Shown here: positions 1 to 11,543 of the stretch, in pieces
Layout of the letters: the number at the start of each line of letters is the position of its first letter
How positions within the stretch are numbered: position 1 is the first letter of the stretch
From: Microdochium bolleyi
Taxonomy: Eukaryota; Ascomycota; Sordariomycetes; Xylariales; Microdochiaceae
Reading direction: 5' to 3'
Length of the DNA: 64,000 nucleotides
Assembly (NCBI GenBank): GCA_001566295.1
Contig: KQ964263.1
Location: forward strand, 310,001-374,000
Notes under the pieces: generated by a model
Database searches by the model: none
The model's input: the letters and a program-made list of their open reading frames with translations, nothing else
Told to the model about the DNA's origin: nothing
Position numbers and translations under genes: made by a program

Positions 1-972
1 CCAGCGCACGCACTCAAGATTCCAATAGTCGTATGCATGCCAACGCCTCTCCATGGGGTCGAGACTGCCTGTGTGGCGTTCGTGATCTCCTTTGGGACGG
101 GAAGTGCCCATGCACACGTCACCGTCACCATCTCCACTCCCCTATCGCCAATTCCAGCATGAGTTCCGTTCGGCTACTCCATAGATAGTCGGCTAAACAA
201 ACCCTTGAATAGCAAATCTAGATTCATTTGGGATCTGAGCTGCAGCAAGTGGCTGGCTGAGCCCAGGTGTTTTGCATGGACGGCTGAAATGTTGCAGGTG
301 CATACATAGAAGTGCGGGGAATTTGCTCTGGCCATGCTTCAAAACCCTCACCGGCCTCTGGAGTGCATAATGGTCAGGGCACAGTACCACCAGTCTGCAT
401 GAAGAGGTGGCGGCAAGGTGACATATCACGCCACGGCTTGCCTCGCAGTCTTCGTATTCCTTGAGACAATGCTGGCGTTGATGTGGGGGTTAGGAACTCT
501 TGTGGTTTATGGCTGAAGTCCTCTCGATCAACGCAAGGCATTGCAGCACGGCAATCGCGGCCACGGCATAATCAGGCCCATTTGATGCGATCAAGACTGG
601 CTTTGAGTAGTATCGATCGTCTGGTTGTCTCACCGGTTCAATGATCGAACGCAATGGCACGGAGTATCCTGCGGCCCCGCCGGCTATTGTATGCTCGATG
701 TCGACTCAGTGTCAGGGTAGAACCTCTAGCCATCATGAAGTGGGCCATAAGGTGGACTTGGGGGACGGACTCGTGATGTATGACCTGGATTATTTGGGGG
801 CAGGTCCTGGTATATAAGAGAGGCGGATTTCCCACAGACTGAAGCTGTGTAAATCAGGCTCGTCTTTTCTCTCACACAGACAACGTAACAAAACTCACAA
901 TCACCCTTCTGAGCACATCTCTCTACGTCTCTATTCCTTCAATTCAATACCCCATCTCTTCCATCCCGCATC
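1..972. other. Intergenic, upstream of the first gene
   Basis: No open frame here resembles a protein family or carries convincing splice sites. The only functional-looking part is the promoter of the next gene: a TATA box at 811-818 followed by a CT-rich stretch up to the ATG at 973. Confidence 0.6.
811..818 (+). promoter_or_regulatory. TATA box of the 973-2184 gene
   Basis: TATATAAG lies about 155 bases before the ATG and is followed by a CT-rich leader (about 865-960), the usual layout of a strong filamentous-fungal promoter. No transcription data are available. Confidence 0.55.
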
Positions 973-2184
973 ATGGGCTTCTGGAGTTCACTCGTTGAGG
1001 GGGCCAAGTCGGCCGGTGGCTGGGTACTTGATCACGCTGGAGACATTGCCGGCGCTGTCGGTACTGTTGCCAGGATTGCCGGCAAAGTAATCCTCCTTGA
1101 GGATGGCACGCTCGACCATGCTTCGCACCTGGAGGACTTCCACAAGAACTTTAAGCTGGCCAGTTTTAAACTTCAGCAGACCGCTAAAGGGGTCGTGCTC
1201 AAGGGCTCTCTCGATGCCAAGGAAGCAGAGCTCAGAGCTTCCAACGCGCACGACTACTCGGCTGAGAACGTGAACCTGGACTCGTTCACTGGCGTCTGGA
1301 AAAGCCCCTCCACGCTCGTCAAGGGCCAGCCCGTAGTCACCATGTACTCGGACTTGTCCAAGTGGCTTGCTTCCCTGGGTGTGCCTGCAACTGCAACTGT
1401 CGATATCGCCCAGTCGTTTGGCAAGACAATCTTCGCCAACGAAAGCAGTACGTTGGCGGACCCGAATACGATTTCCAGCATTTCCTTCAACATCTCGGAC
1501 CCCAACGGCGCATGGACACTCGATTGCGCCCATGCGTACTACGCTTTGCCACTGCAGGCCAAGGTGAACGACAAGTGCTGGCATAGCTGCATCTATGGCA
1601 AGTTCCACCCGTCAAACAAATTCCTTGCCATGCAGGCTCTCAACCGACGAAAGTCGAACGTGTCGACAATCGTTCGAACAAACACGGTCCCCAAGGGCAC
1701 CGTTGCTACGTGGATCATCAATGCGACCATCGATTGGGGCACTACAGTGATTGCGGCCGCCATCCAAGATAAATTCAACAAAGCCTGGGACTCCACCGGC
1801 GAGAAGGACAAACGCACGCTGGTCACGAGTAACCTACTAGGGACGAGCCAGTCCGTGCAGGTCCAGGGAAACCACACTGATGACCCTTCTTCGATCCGCC
1901 AAGCCGTGATCCAGCTAGCAGCACGTACCCTCACCGCGTATCTGGCTGAGGCCGGGGGCAAACCCGGCAACAGCGGCGATATCCCCGACGGGACAGGCAT
2001 GGTTGAGGCTGATTGGATCGACACCCTGGCGATCGACGGCATTGACGAACCTCCGGTCATCAAGTGCACAAGTGCTACTCAAGGTTTGACGACTGCTTCC
2101 AGGGCAACCCTGGCGACTGAGATGCCGACCTCGGTGCCCCAGGTGCGCATCACAAAGTCCCAGATCGTGTTCCAGTCCGAGTGA
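973..2184 (+). CDS. Unrecognised 403-aa protein
   Basis: A single uninterrupted exon encodes 403 residues. I do not recognise the family. The ATG is the first in frame after a TATA box and CT-rich leader and sits in a good context (GCATCATGG). Residues 1-45 are glycine- and alanine-rich and amphipathic (MGFWSSLVEGAKSAGG at the very start), more like a membrane-interacting helix than a cleaved signal peptide, because no strongly hydrophobic core is followed by a cleavage site. The rest is mixed alpha/beta with several Asn-X-Ser/Thr sites and few cysteines. No transmembrane span, coiled coil or catalytic motif stands out. The 206-aa antisense frame at 988-1608 is treated as a shadow. The strong promoter and uniform coding character support a real gene; its function is unknown. 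Confidence 0.7.
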   Translation: MGFWSSLVEGAKSAGGWVLDHAGDIAGAVGTVARIAGKVILLEDGTLDHASHLEDFHKNFKLASFKLQQTAKGVVLKGSLDAKEAELRASNAHDYSAENVNLDSFTGVWKSPSTLVKGQPVVTMYSDLSKWLASLGVPATATVDIAQSFGKTIFANESSTLADPNTISSISFNISDPNGAWTLDCAHAYYALPLQAKVNDKCWHSCIYGKFHPSNKFLAMQALNRRKSNVSTIVRTNTVPKGTVATWIINATIDWGTTVIAAAIQDKFNKAWDSTGEKDKRTLVTSNLLGTSQSVQVQGNHTDDPSSIRQAVIQLAARTLTAYLAEAGGKPGNSGDIPDGTGMVEADWIDTLAIDGIDEPPVIKCTSATQGLTTASRATLATEMPTSVPQVRITKSQIVFQSE

Positions 2185-3622
2185 CGTCGACTCCATTCTC
2201 TATCAAAGACCCTCGGTGCAGGGAGACGTACGGGGCTCTTACTTCTCCGGTGGACTGGTTCTTTGACACTGTGGTGTGGACGTTGGTGTGGGTCTCTTCT
2301 TCTGTTTTGCTTTCGTCACTTTTGAATTCATAGGTCGCACCATAAAAATCCAACTGTTGTCGCTCCTTGCACTATAATCAGTACGCACTCTGCTGAACTG
2401 CCACGTCTGGGTAATCAATGTCCAAGGATTCGTTGAAAAGCTATACCCTCTCCGGGATATGTGTGTCACCGAAAGTCACGCCTTTGTCTCGATTTCGTTT
2501 CTAAGGGAACCATTGTCTCGAACACGTTACCAATCTTTACTAGCCATTTCCCATTGTCTTCACTCCTTCCTGTCCCCTGTTTGGAAGTATGTTGCCGACC
2601 AGTCTTCGGGTAGTTCTGAAAGATGCCTTGTCTTTGGAGCCAACAGACTGAATATCTTAGGGCAATGCTCCGAATAACGCCCTTCTGTACTCTCAAATTA
2701 ATGTACTCGGTGTACAAGATAGGCGCATCGTGATTTCATAATCTTGGAGAAAACCCAAATGCACTCTCTGATGGTTATACCAGCTTGGTACTACTGTGCA
2801 GAGTTGGAAAAGTCCATGAGTCCGCATGTCCGCCGCATTCCCATCACCCTGCCGCGGGCGGACCAAATAGGCGCTGCCGATATAGATTAGGAAACGCTTG
2901 GCCGTCTGACAGACCCGCCTAAAGACGGACCAAGATGCCCATCATGGCAAGGATCTTGACACAATGTCCATCTGGCGCAGGGGTACTCGAGCCGATTGAG
3001 TGCTCTCCCACCCCCTTAAGCCCAGCTGGCAAGATCACCTGGTTTCGTGCTAGATCTCCCGCATCTGAGCCCCCAAGGTCCACCTGACCCTGTACTGATG
3101 ATGCTCGAGCAGAGTCTGCTTGGTCTGTACGCACGGGACTGTACTGCAAGGCGCCACAGCAACAGCCATCGTAGATATGCCAAGAAGCCTTCTGTAACAT
3201 TCGAAGCGCACACTTTGAGGATGGAGCTGACGAAGGACGCGGTGCCCTGCGAGCGGCCGCCCGCGGGACTTCTCTGGATTACTCAAAAGCGTATTTCAGG
3301 CTGCATACGATCATACCGCCGTAGCCCTACCAGGCCAGCCGCATAGCCCCCACGACCCACGATGCGGCGCACGTCACAGCATACCCTGGCGCTTAGCAGA
3401 CAGCGTGCCAGCGGCGCCGGCAGGGGTGTCCATGGGTCGTTGCACGGCTCTGCTGTCCCGAATGGTCAGACCGTCTTCGTCTCTTCCTCCTTAATCGACG
3501 CCCGAGTCAGTCACAGATTCTCTGCTCCAAGATCTAGCACGAGATCACCCTGTGGTGCCGCGACAACGGCTGCAAAGCGTCTTTGGTCATCCGGCCACGA
3601 ACATAACGAACGACCTTTACCA
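2185..3622. other. Intergenic, nothing recognised
   Basis: About 1.4 kb with only short overlapping frames and no family resemblance. It should contain the 3' UTR of the 973-2184 gene and the promoter of the Kelch gene. The frame open from 3362 merges into the Kelch first exon, but the signal-peptide methionine at 3623 is the better start. Confidence 0.5.
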
Positions 3623-5773
3623 ATGAGGATCACATGGGCCGTCGCGCTCGCGCAGGTAGTGCTGGCTGCTAGTCACGTTCTCGATGGGGACCTCGACTTC
3701 CCAGACGCACCACCACTGCTGCCAGGGTCCGCCGAGTCAAGACAAGTGGGCACACCTGCTGCCGACGACTTTATACGACGCTTGCACCCGTCGAGTAAGT
3801 GTACCTGGGAGCTCACATTGCAAGACTGTCGCTTACTATCGGCATCATTGTAGTAACAAGACTCGGTAACCATCTTTACGTGCACGGCGGATCCATATCC
3901 CGAAAATTCAACGGCACGTACCAGGTCACAACATGTATGATCACCCTTGCGAGCGATCATAAGCCTGCTTCACAAAGGTACTGACCTCACCTTTCACCTC
4001 ACAAGCAAACAGCACGCTCGCGATCCCGCTCGACACGGCATGGACAAACCAAACCCTCCGGATGCGCGAGATCCAGCATGGCATCCTGCCCACAGTGAAC
4101 CGACCAATCCTGTGGGCCGACCCCTCGCGCGACGCCCTCTACCTGTACGGCGGCGACCCAGTCGCCCCCGATCCCGCATACGCAAAGACGCAGCAGTACT
4201 ACAAACTCATCACCACCGACTCCACCCTGTCGTGGTCAATCGCCGAGCCCGCCGACGCGTTCAAGTTCTCGCAGCTGTACCAGCCAGCCCGCACAGGCTT
4301 CACGGTGTGCAACGGCGTCGGGTACTCGCTGGGCGGCTACGCGACCTCAAACACCGACGCCCGGTTCGCAGAGCCGAAAGATCAGATCCCCCTACCCGGA
4401 CTGGTCACTTACAACTTCGCGACCCGCGTGTGGACCAACGAGTCGATCTTCGACGCCTTTTCTACCGGCGGGAGTGTTGTCGGTGGTGGGCTGCGCGACC
4501 ACTACCCGACCGGCGGCGAGGCGCTGTGCCTCCCCGATGTCGGGAAGGCGGGTGTCGTCATGTTCATGGGTGGGAGGGGATACAGCGCAAACGGCCAGAC
4601 ACCCGTGCCGATGCCGCTGACCGACGTGCTCTTCTACGATATCGCGGGGAAGAAGTTCCACTGGCAGATGACCGCGGCAGCGGATGGTCCAGAAGGTGGA
4701 GTGCCGAGAGACCGGAGGGACGGGTGTGCCGCCATGGCGAAGGGCAAGAATGGGACGTATGAGGTGTAAGTGCTCTGAAAAGCCACTCCCAAAACAAGAA
4801 GTTGCTGGCTGACGTGAGGCGCAGATTCGTCCTGGGCGGCTTCCCGGTATCCGGTGGCTCCTACCATGGACTCGGCGACATGTGGGTGCTCACAATCCCG
4901 GGCTTCAAGTGGCTTCGCTTGTCCGGGGCGGACCTCCCCCAGGGCAGAGAGTACACATCCTGCACGTCCACGGGCAGGCACCTCTTCATGGTTGGTGGCG
5001 TCTCCGAGGCCGGCAAAGGCGGTTGGAACGTTGAGTCTACAGACCCGTGGACCCAGGGCGTCGGCGTCTTCGACATGGCCGACCTGCGATGGCGGGACTC
5101 GTACTCGCCCAACACGGCGGACTACGATTCCCCTCTAGTCGTACAGGACTGGTATCGTGGCGGGTGAGTCTTGCTGGTCGGGACATTTATTAGGGAGGAA
5201 GAATTGGTGCTAATCAGTACGCCTTATAGTGGTGTCGCGACATGGAACGAAGGAGGAATGGAGGCCTTCTTCACTGGTAGGTGGTGTTCTCTCAAGTCAC
5301 CAAGACCCATGTCACGTATCTCTTCCAAGCTAACGCTCCGTGCAATAACAGGGAATCAAGCTCCGTTGCCTTCGCCCGTCCCTGGTGGCCCAAATCCTGG
5401 CAGCAGTTCTCTAGGCGGAGATGCGTCGAGCAACAGCCTCTCGAAAGGGACCATGATTGGAGTAGCTGTGGGCTGTTCAATTGCTGGTCTGATCATCATC
5501 GGTCTACTCACGTGGTTTTGCCTCGACCGCCAGAGGAACAAGAGGAGTAGATCAGGAATGAACTCCAATCAGGACGTACCGGGATACAAGCCGGAGCTTC
5601 CTGTTGGGCAGATGCAGCCGAGTTGGTCGTCTAACCAGCGCCAGTATCAACAACTGCAGCAGTGGACCGAGATGGACAGTCAGCGAGAACCGGCCGAGCT
5701 GAAACCCGAGTACTTGCCGTACGAGCTTAGCGGGCAGAGCATGGCAACAAAGAAGGCGACCAGTACAAGGTGA
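3623..5773 (+). CDS. Kelch-repeat (galactose-oxidase-like) single-pass membrane protein
   Basis: Six exons (3623-3794, 3854-3934, 4006-4765, 4825-5163, 5230-5276, 5352-5773) give 606 residues. All introns are 59-75 bp with GT..AG ends. The start was chosen because it opens a signal peptide (MRITWAVALAQVVLAAS). Residues of about 50-440 carry Kelch-like blades, visible as glycine pairs with aromatic spacing (NHLYVHGGS, DALYLYGGD, GYSLGGY, GVVMFMGGRG, FVLGGFPVSGGS, LFMVGGVSE). A Pro/Ser/Gly linker leads to one transmembrane helix at about 501-524, then a basic stop-transfer (RQRNKRSR) and a Gln/Pro-rich cytoplasmic tail. Fungal proteins of this layout are usually annotated as Kelch-domain or galactose-oxidase beta-propeller proteins of the cell surface. 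I see no copper-radical active site, so an enzymatic role is not supported. The propeller more likely binds a ligand or cell-wall component. Confidence 0.85.
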
Positions 5774-8699
5774 TCTTTTTGCAATCCTCGGGACTCATTA
5801 TAATTGAGACTGAAGCTGTATTCATAATGGGATGATACCTTGTAGAGGAGCCAGAAAGGCTAAGGTGATCAATAGAAACCACATCAGTCCTGCAAGAGGA
5901 GTCTCGGCCCAGACTCGGGGGTTTCATATGTCTCATCGTAGCTGATGTTACCTTCACTTGGAAGCTAGGCCCCTCGGTTTAGGATGCTGTAATCATTTCC
6001 TCGCGTAGGTAGTGATGCTTCCTCATCTAGCCCCTGTACCCGCTCGAGCTGAAGAGCCCAGTCTCGAGCTGCAGCCCAGTTAGGAAGGCGTGTTCCATTT
6101 TCCGCAGTAAGCACCGTCCGTATCGATGCCAGCGACCCAGAGCTGTTCATTTTCGTTTAAGAAGGCTGCAGGACTACTGGTCAGCTACTGCTACGTTACC
6201 TGGTCACGCTTCTGGGTATTATTGTCGCGCAGACTCGCTCAGCTTCCGGTTCCTACTTGAACTCACCTGATAATTTTTTGCTGAAGATTTGTCCAAGTCC
6301 GGCCTGATCAATGTCTTGTAGAAGACTGTGTCTGTGGAGCGTGACCTGTTCAGCGGGGCCCCTGAAATACGCAAATTGTATGGCAACTTCAAGGAGATCG
6401 TGTAAGCGGCTTCCCTTTCCGTGTTTTTGGATCCGCCTCCGAGGCTTCTGGAAGCTTAGTCCAGCCCTGGGTTCGAAGAAGGTCAGTAGTTATCTGACCA
6501 ACCGCATGAAGACGTCTCTTCCGCTGCGTCACTTGCATAAACGCAAGGGACCATGATGGCGTGCAAGTCAAACCAGTCGTCGCTGGATCCCTGCCTCCGG
6601 AGCACATTCGAATAGGCAACTTCGGCAATTGACCTGTGAGCTTTGGCGATGTCGTCTTCGCTGATGACCCCTGGACCTATTCGATGTACCACCAGCAATA
6701 TGTCCCGCGCATGAATTGCTCAACAGAGCTATTATGTTTTACACAGAGGTAGGCGGCGTCTGAGCCAATTTGATATTTGCTTTTGAGGCTAGATTCGCGT
6801 TCGTTGGCTTCTTGATCAGCACCAGTCAATAGAGCCTTTTGGCCTTGAACTCCAAGTTATCCCGGTGCACACTGCCTGTTCCATCAGGCTTCCACTCCGT
6901 GCAGCAATCTGACTGCTCTTGCTCGGGCCCATGGCCTTTTGGACAGCAAATCTTTTAACGTGCCTTTGCGCTCTGACCGCGATCCGTGTCTTGGATTATT
7001 TCCTCGTGCTCAAATTTGGATTGTGCCAAGCCCTGTGGCCATTGTGGTGTAGTAAAATCTCCGCCGGTCTGATTATTCAGCCCTCTAAACCCAGCCGAGA
7101 CAGCCTCAGACACCCAAGGAGCATGGGAAACCGAGCGAGGGCTTTGGTGAACGCACGCACAGCACAATATATACAGCTGGACAAGACTTTGCTTTAGAGC
7201 TACCATGCCTAGCAAAAAGGCCAAAAGTGTACAACGTACAACACCGGGGATTCGCTGGTCGTCACCGACCCAACTACTGATCCGGCGGTATCGAGCTTGT
7301 GTTACAGGGGAGCGGACGGGACCCTCAATTTTCTCGATCCTATGGTCGTACGTGGCAGGGAGTGCAATTAAGAGACGTTTTATAACATGCGGTACGTCTG
7401 CTAAAGACGTGCTGGTCTCGTCTCCAACGTAGCCGAGCCTGTCCACCAGAGCTCCATCTTCCTTTAGCTAACAAAGTTTTGCGGCGATCTCAAGCCCGCT
7501 CTGCGGTTTCGTTCAACGACAAAATCATCTGAGTGATCTCAGTGACCTGACAAGACGACCAGATTCGCTACTTGGACCGAAGGGGGGCAAATGTTCTGTT
7601 GGCGACTTTAGCATTACTTGACTTCCTATAGATGTCTAAAGCTGCCTGGCAGTTACTAAATGCATGAAATCCTCATTTCCTTGCCCGTGCTCATGTCTTC
7701 AACCACTTTATGGTGTATCAGAAGATCGTGGCCCGAACCGTTCCTTGCTGAGCACGACCAAACTAAAGAGCGATGACCAAGTCGAAAATTCCGCATGTCA
7801 CAGTACTGCGGAGTGTAACTGAAATTTGACTTCGCAGGGCAGAGCTTTGTCGGGTAAGCATCACAGCTCAAAAAACAGCCAGAACACCACCAGGACATCT
7901 GATTAGAGCCTGGCCGAGGATGGAAATTACACAGCAGCGAGCGCGCTGGCCAGTGGCCGCACAAGTGGCTTTAAAATGCGCCAGCAAGGTCAGTGGCTCT
8001 GCAGGCGCGTCGCAGTCGAGGTTGGCGATGCCCGGCCGAATCGTGCAGTCCGTGGAATGGGTCGTAAGAGGCAGGTGCCGCCTCCTCCAGGGTGGCTAGG
8101 GTCTGTTGGGGCGGCCATGACGGAGGCGATGGCAAGAAAAAGGGAAGGTGATCTCGAAGGTCCTCTTCATGTTGAAGCGGGAGTTGACGGGGATGCAACA
8201 AATCTGGCACGGACAGTGCAGATTGCTATTTTCTGCAGCATGAGCTCTTGGCTAGATAATCCGTTTCCCAAAGACCGTCCTAACTCCTAGATGCTTGGAT
8301 CCCGTTCATCCCTTGAAGACCTCTTCGAAACTTCGCTGGATTCTCGTCGTACCCTGCTTGATATTATTTTGAGCATTTTTCAGTGATCTTCCAATCATTC
8401 TAAGCCATTCTACACGCCCTTACCTGCCTCTCAAGTGCACTTGAAGACAACGCCCAATATTCTGGCAACAGGGCTGAGTACAGTACAGTACCCTAGGGTA
8501 CTTAGCTCGATATACTAGTACATATAGGCGCCACGGATCATCCAGGTCCTTGCTTCAAAGAACTCTCTTCGCGGCCGATAGACGGTCGTCGGCCGGGGTA
8601 CCTTCTGAAAGCCGGCGGGTGCACAATACCGCCCAGCTGTAGCCCAGACAAGTGGCGGAGTCTTTGGGCTCAAGGTTCGACTCCATCCAGTTAGTGTTT
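5774..8699. other. Gene-poor stretch of about 2.9 kb
   Basis: No complete gene found. Several medium frames exist on the minus strand (for example 6483-6698 and 6955-7446), but none shows a recognisable family or a chain of exons. An eroded gene around 5960-6700 (minus) cannot be excluded. A 16-bp perfect palindrome sits at 8487-8502. Confidence 0.4.
8487..8502. repeat. 16-bp perfect palindrome
   Basis: AGTACCCTAGGGTACT equals its own reverse complement. It lies next to short GTAC repeats (8483-8490) about 200 bp upstream of the decayed reductase. No longer inverted repeat or target-site duplication that would mark a transposon was seen. Confidence 0.5.
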
Positions 8700-9544
8700 C
8701 GCATTCAACCAGGACCCAAATGTCATGGCGCCCAAAGCCATCGCCATGACGCTGGCGGGCCTGCCCGCGCGGCCCGCGAGCCCACGGTCAAGCGAATCGT
8801 CCTCGCATCGTCGTCGTCGGTTGCGCTGTTCTCGCAGCCTGACACTCCTGGTTTTGTTGTCACCAAGAACACGTGGAACGACGCTACGGTGGAGGCGGCG
8901 TTCCGCCCGCCCCCTACGAGCCGGAGCGATACCTGCAAAGCTACGGGGCGAGTAAGACGCTCTCGAAGCGCAAGGCGTGAGAGTCTGTGGGCAACGAAAA
9001 GCCCGGTTTCGTGCTCAACTCTATTCTGCCGGACGCCAACTTTGGGCCGAGCCTCGACCCCGTGGCCCAGGGATGCCCGTCGACGGCGGGCATGCTGGCC
9101 GCGCTGTACAACGGCGACACGGGCCCGGTGGCGATGCTGGGTCCAGGTGAGTTTGATACTCTTTATCTGCTGCCCATCATTCCCATCCTTCCACAGCTTT
9201 TCCGAGACAATGACTTACTTGATCTTTCCGGGCCTTTTCCACTAATTAGGATACTTCATCGACGTCCGAGATACGGCCCGTTTGCACGTCGCTGCCGCGG
9301 TGCTGCCCGGCGTCAAGTCGGAGCGCATCTTTGGTTTCGCCGACACCTTCAACGGGAACCTGCTGCTTTTGATCCTGCGTAAGCTCTACCTGGACATGAC
9401 GTTCCCTGACGCTTCCCTGGGCGGGCAGGATCTTAGTGATATCGTGCCCAGGGCGCGGGCTGAGCAGCTGCTGCGGATTTGGGCCGGGACGGATGGACGG
9501 GTCTGGAAGAGACTGTGCAGGCCAACACCCAGGGTCTTGATTGA
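8700..9544 (+). pseudogene. Decayed NAD(P)-dependent aldehyde reductase (extended SDR)
   Basis: Fragments in three frames line up with the C-terminal two thirds of fungal aldehyde or ketone reductases of the extended short-chain dehydrogenase family. In order they are: NQDPNVMAPKAIA, EPTVKRIVLASSSSVALF, VTKNTWNDATVEAAF, PYEPERYLQSYGASKT (the catalytic Tyr-X3-Lys region, with the Tyr not in place), NEKPGFVLNSILPDANFGP, YFIDVRDTARLHVAA, ERIFGFADTFN, GWTGLEETVQANTQGLD. Lesions seen: a frame change at about 8765-8785, a one-base change in the C-run at about 8908-8914, a TGA stop at 8978-8980 where the family has Trp (normally EAW), and a one-base change in the G-run at about 9480-9490. The intron at 9147-9249 is still intact. 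The N-terminal Rossmann glycine motif is missing upstream. Two of the frame changes lie in homopolymers and could be sequencing errors; the nonsense codon and missing N-terminus could not. Confidence 0.75.
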
Positions 9545-10708
9545 GGGAGAATGGGAGCTGGTTGGGCAAGGTGTGACGACCAGCCAACAAGGGAGAAGCT
9601 GTTTAGGCCGCAGGCAGCACAAACAAGGCCGGCCGCATGTCAGTCCAGAGGGAGGGGCAGACCTCGTGAGCCAGTGAGCCTCACACCTGGATCACGGTAA
9701 ACCAAAGGGATGCGGCTTACGAGTTAAGCGATAAAGAAGTGTAGACATAGAGTTTTGCCTATAAACAGACAGTCTTCACATATTTACTTCATGTACTCTA
9801 TCGTTACGCGATTATAGCCGCTTGATCACCTTGACCCCCGGCCTCGCCGCCGTGCCAAGCAATTCCTTCCTTTCTCGGTCTCTCGCGATGTTGATGCAGG
9901 AGGGGAACGCGTCCGCCGCTAATCTTTGCTGCTTGGTTTATGTCACGGTTGGAAATGAGTGAGTCTTGAGGGAATGGTCAACACTGCAAAACAAGCACAG
10001 GTCGTCGACTGACATATTCTTGTCCGCCATTTTAAAGATCACACCATTCTCGAATCGTAGACCGTCACATCGCTAAAGCCTATGAGTCGATTATTGTGGT
10101 GTGCACCATTCTATTGAGGAAACACGCGCGTCTCAGGGGGTTATCCCATGTTACAAGTACACGAACAGAGATGGTCTCGCCTACGAAATCGCCCAATGAT
10201 GTCCTCATTCTCGTTGGGGAGGTGGAGCTGTCAGGTATTGTTTCAGCTGTCGGCTGACGTGAGCGCGACTGCCTAAAGGCAGATTTGTTGCTTACATGTT
10301 TGGACTATTGGACCAAGACTATGGAGCTAAGGCTCATTGTTATTGACCAACGTCCAATGGCCATCCAAACATGCAGGTGGCCCCAGGTCTGAGCCTTGGC
10401 CGGATCCTTCATGGTCCTCCACAAGTTTCTCCTCCTCGGTCACGATTTCAGAATGCACACCCTGAGCGAACTGCATACGTCGCAGGCGTCCAGGCATCCC
10501 CAAATAGGCATGGCGGATAAGCTGACCAAGATCAAAGAGATGATGACTCCTGCCGGGTGTCCCGAGGTTTGAGCGAGAAGCTATAAAGGCCACCAACAGG
10601 TCCCCCATCTCAACCATAAAAGGATCGGTATTCTGTCCGTCCCGTTTTGACAGACGACCGCCAGACATAAGCATTACTACACAGCTATACCTCTTGCACC
10701 TCATAAAC
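9545..10708. other. Intergenic, hydrolase promoter
   Basis: No protein family recognised. Just before the hydrolase ATG is a TATAAAG at 10582-10588. The minus-strand frame at 10327-10734 overlaps this promoter and is judged spurious. Confidence 0.5.
10582..10588 (+). promoter_or_regulatory. TATA box of the alpha/beta hydrolase gene
   Basis: TATAAAG lies 127 bases upstream of the ATG at 10709, a usual distance for filamentous fungi. It is a consensus match only. Confidence 0.45.
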
Positions 10709-11543
10709 ATGGCCAATACCGAGAAGCCCGTCATCCTGCTCGTCCACGGAGCCTGGCACTCCCCGGGTTACTACAAGACCCTGATTAATCCGCTGCGCAA
10801 GGCCGGGTATACCGTGCTCGCACCGCCGCTGGCGACAGCCGGCCCGGACGACTCCATCATTGGCAAGACGATCGCCGACGACGTGAAGCGGGTACACGAG
10901 ACGCTCCTGCCTCAGCTCGACGCGGGCAGGCAGGCCGTGGTGGTCGCGCACAGCTACGGTGGCATGCCTGCGACGGAGAGCTGCGCGGGTCACACTGTCG
11001 AGGAGCGCATGGCCAAGGGCCTAAAGGGCGGGATCAAGGCTATGGTATACATCACAGCTTACGCGCTAGACAAGGCCGGGAAGAAGCTGGTCGACTACGA
11101 GCCTGCTTCACACTTCTTCGACGTCAATGTAGGTCACGTCTTCGGTGGTTCAGACAGCTTTCGTTTCGATACTGACTACTTTTCTCGGACAGCAGGAAAC
11201 CGGAGTGTCGGTTCTCCGCCCGCACCCTGCCAGCCAGGTCTTCTACGAGGCCGACATTCCGTGCGACACGGACCGCGAAGGCGCGGTCAGGTTCCTCGGC
11301 GACCACAGCGCCGTGGCTTTCCTGACCCCCGCCGCCCTCGGAGCTGCCGAGCTGCGAGTCCCGAAGACGTACATCGTCTGCACGCGCGACGATTGCATCA
11401 GCCCCAGCAAGCAGCGGCTCATGGCGGAGGGCTGCGGCGAGGGTACCAAGATTGTGGAACTGGATGCTGGACACAGCCCGTTCGTGGTGGACAGGCACGT
11501 GGAGAGGCTGGTCGAGGAGATCGAGGCCGCGGCCTGTTCCTGA
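10709..11543 (+). CDS. Alpha/beta hydrolase (esterase-like, AB_hydrolase family)
   Basis: Two exons (10709-11128, 11196-11543) give 255 residues, a usual size for small cytosolic alpha/beta hydrolases. Visible hallmarks are the oxyanion-hole motif VHGAWHSPG (residues 12-20), the nucleophile elbow AHSYGG with Ser82, a C-terminal acid in CTRDDCISP, and the catalytic His in DAGHSPFV near the end. The pattern resembles EstC/salicylate-esterase-like or hydroxynitrile-lyase-like members that act on small esters, but the substrate cannot be told. The intron ends in a tandem CAGCAG, so two in-frame acceptors differing by one Gln are possible. The frame also stays open through the intron to 11563, but that version loses the Asp and His and is rejected. 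It is convergent with the ABC transporter gene. Confidence 0.87.

Noticed and set aside
988..1608. 206-aa antisense frame in the first gene
   Set aside because: No promoter or family resemblance; the sense gene has both a TATA box and uniform coding character.
6483..7446. Minus-strand frames of 71 and 163 aa as a possible eroded gene
   Set aside because: Frames cannot be linked by plausible introns and no family was recognised.
8640..8690. tRNA-like B box (GGTTCGACTCC at 8673-8683)
   Set aside because: The flanking bases do not form a T stem, an A box at proper spacing and an acceptor stem are lacking, and the segment adjoins the reductase pseudogene.
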